The translations under genes were made by a program, and so were the position numbers. Of a DNA stretch of 6,229 nucleotides, positions 6,121 through 6,229 are shown piece by piece. The stretch comes from Desulfatitalea sp. Its GTDB lineage: Bacteria > Desulfobacterota > Desulfobacteria > Desulfobacterales > Desulfosarcinaceae. Position 1 is the first letter of the stretch, and every line of letters begins with the position of its first letter. Below the pieces are notes generated by a model. That model searched no databases and was not told the DNA's origin. It was given only the letters and a program-made list of their open reading frames with translations. The stretch is from the NCBI GenBank assembly GCA_018224505.1, contig JAGTVD010000256.1, positions 1 to 6,229 of the forward strand. The letters are read 5' to 3'.

Positions 6121-6229
6121 ATGAGTGGTATTATCTCCAACCAGGAGCAGTTCGTGGCATTGGCCGACAACCCCAGCGAAGCCCCATTTGTCATGCTCAA
6201 CCTCCTCAAATTCAAACAGCAGGGGGGGA
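6121..6229 (+). CDS. DUF1330-like protein, 3'-partial
   Basis: An ATG preceded at six bases by TAAGGA (6109-6114) opens a frame that runs 36 codons to the window edge with no stop. The visible N-terminus contains FVMLNLLKFK (residues 23-32), a pattern typical of DUF1330 and related small dimeric alpha/beta-barrel proteins, in which this strand leads the fold. The biochemical role of that family is largely undefined. The gene lies 71 bp after the hydrolase on the same strand, so it is probably the third gene of the operon, with the stem-loop at 6076-6099 between them. Only about a third of a typical protein of this kind is visible, so the assignment is tentative. Confidence 0.65.
   Translation, partial: MSGIISNQEQFVALADNPSEAPFVMLNLLKFKQQGG

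Noticed and set aside
1..6229. CRISPR arrays, tRNA or rRNA genes, insertion sequences, attachment sites
   Set aside because: No regularly spaced repeats, tRNA-like cloverleaf, rRNA-like sequence, transposase or terminal inverted repeats were seen on either strand.

Overview
The window looks like a chromosomal segment of a moderately GC-rich Gram-negative bacterium. A deltaproteobacterial, Desulfobacterales-like host is my best guess. This rests on gene content (a double-length UvrA, a MerR/TetR hybrid regulator, and an NPD oxidoreductase with an epoxide-hydrolase-like partner) and on no marker gene, so the taxonomy is weak inference.

Layout. (1) Positions 1-2760, plus strand: the 3' part of a tandemly duplicated uvrA. 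The window opens inside the last ABC domain of a first UvrA module. It continues through an Ala/Pro-rich linker into a second, nearly complete UvrA module of about 830 residues. That module keeps both ATPase sites and both C4 zinc fingers but lacks the canonical insertion domain. (2) Positions 2745-3668, minus strand: a 307-residue regulator that joins an N-terminal MerR-type DNA-binding domain to a complete TetR-type protein. Its 3' end overlaps the uvrA 3' end by 16 bp. (3) Positions 3669-4044: a 376-bp AT-rich divergent intergenic region. It holds a good sigma70-type promoter reading rightward, and a 23-bp dyad symmetry fills the space between its -35 and -10 boxes. (4) Positions 4045-6229, plus strand: a likely three-gene operon. 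It encodes an FMN-dependent NPD/nitronate-monooxygenase-family oxidoreductase, an alpha/beta hydrolase with the epoxide-hydrolase residue set, and the start of a DUF1330-like protein cut by the window edge. A perfect 10-bp stem-loop with a GGAA loop lies between the last two genes.

How it may work together (inference): the hybrid regulator probably binds the dyad inside the divergent promoter and controls the oxidoreductase-hydrolase-DUF1330 operon in response to a small organic ligand. The operon would then act in conversion or detoxification of that compound. The uvrA gene belongs to nucleotide excision repair and appears functionally separate. It differs sharply in base composition (very GC-rich, against an AT-richer regulator and intergenic region).
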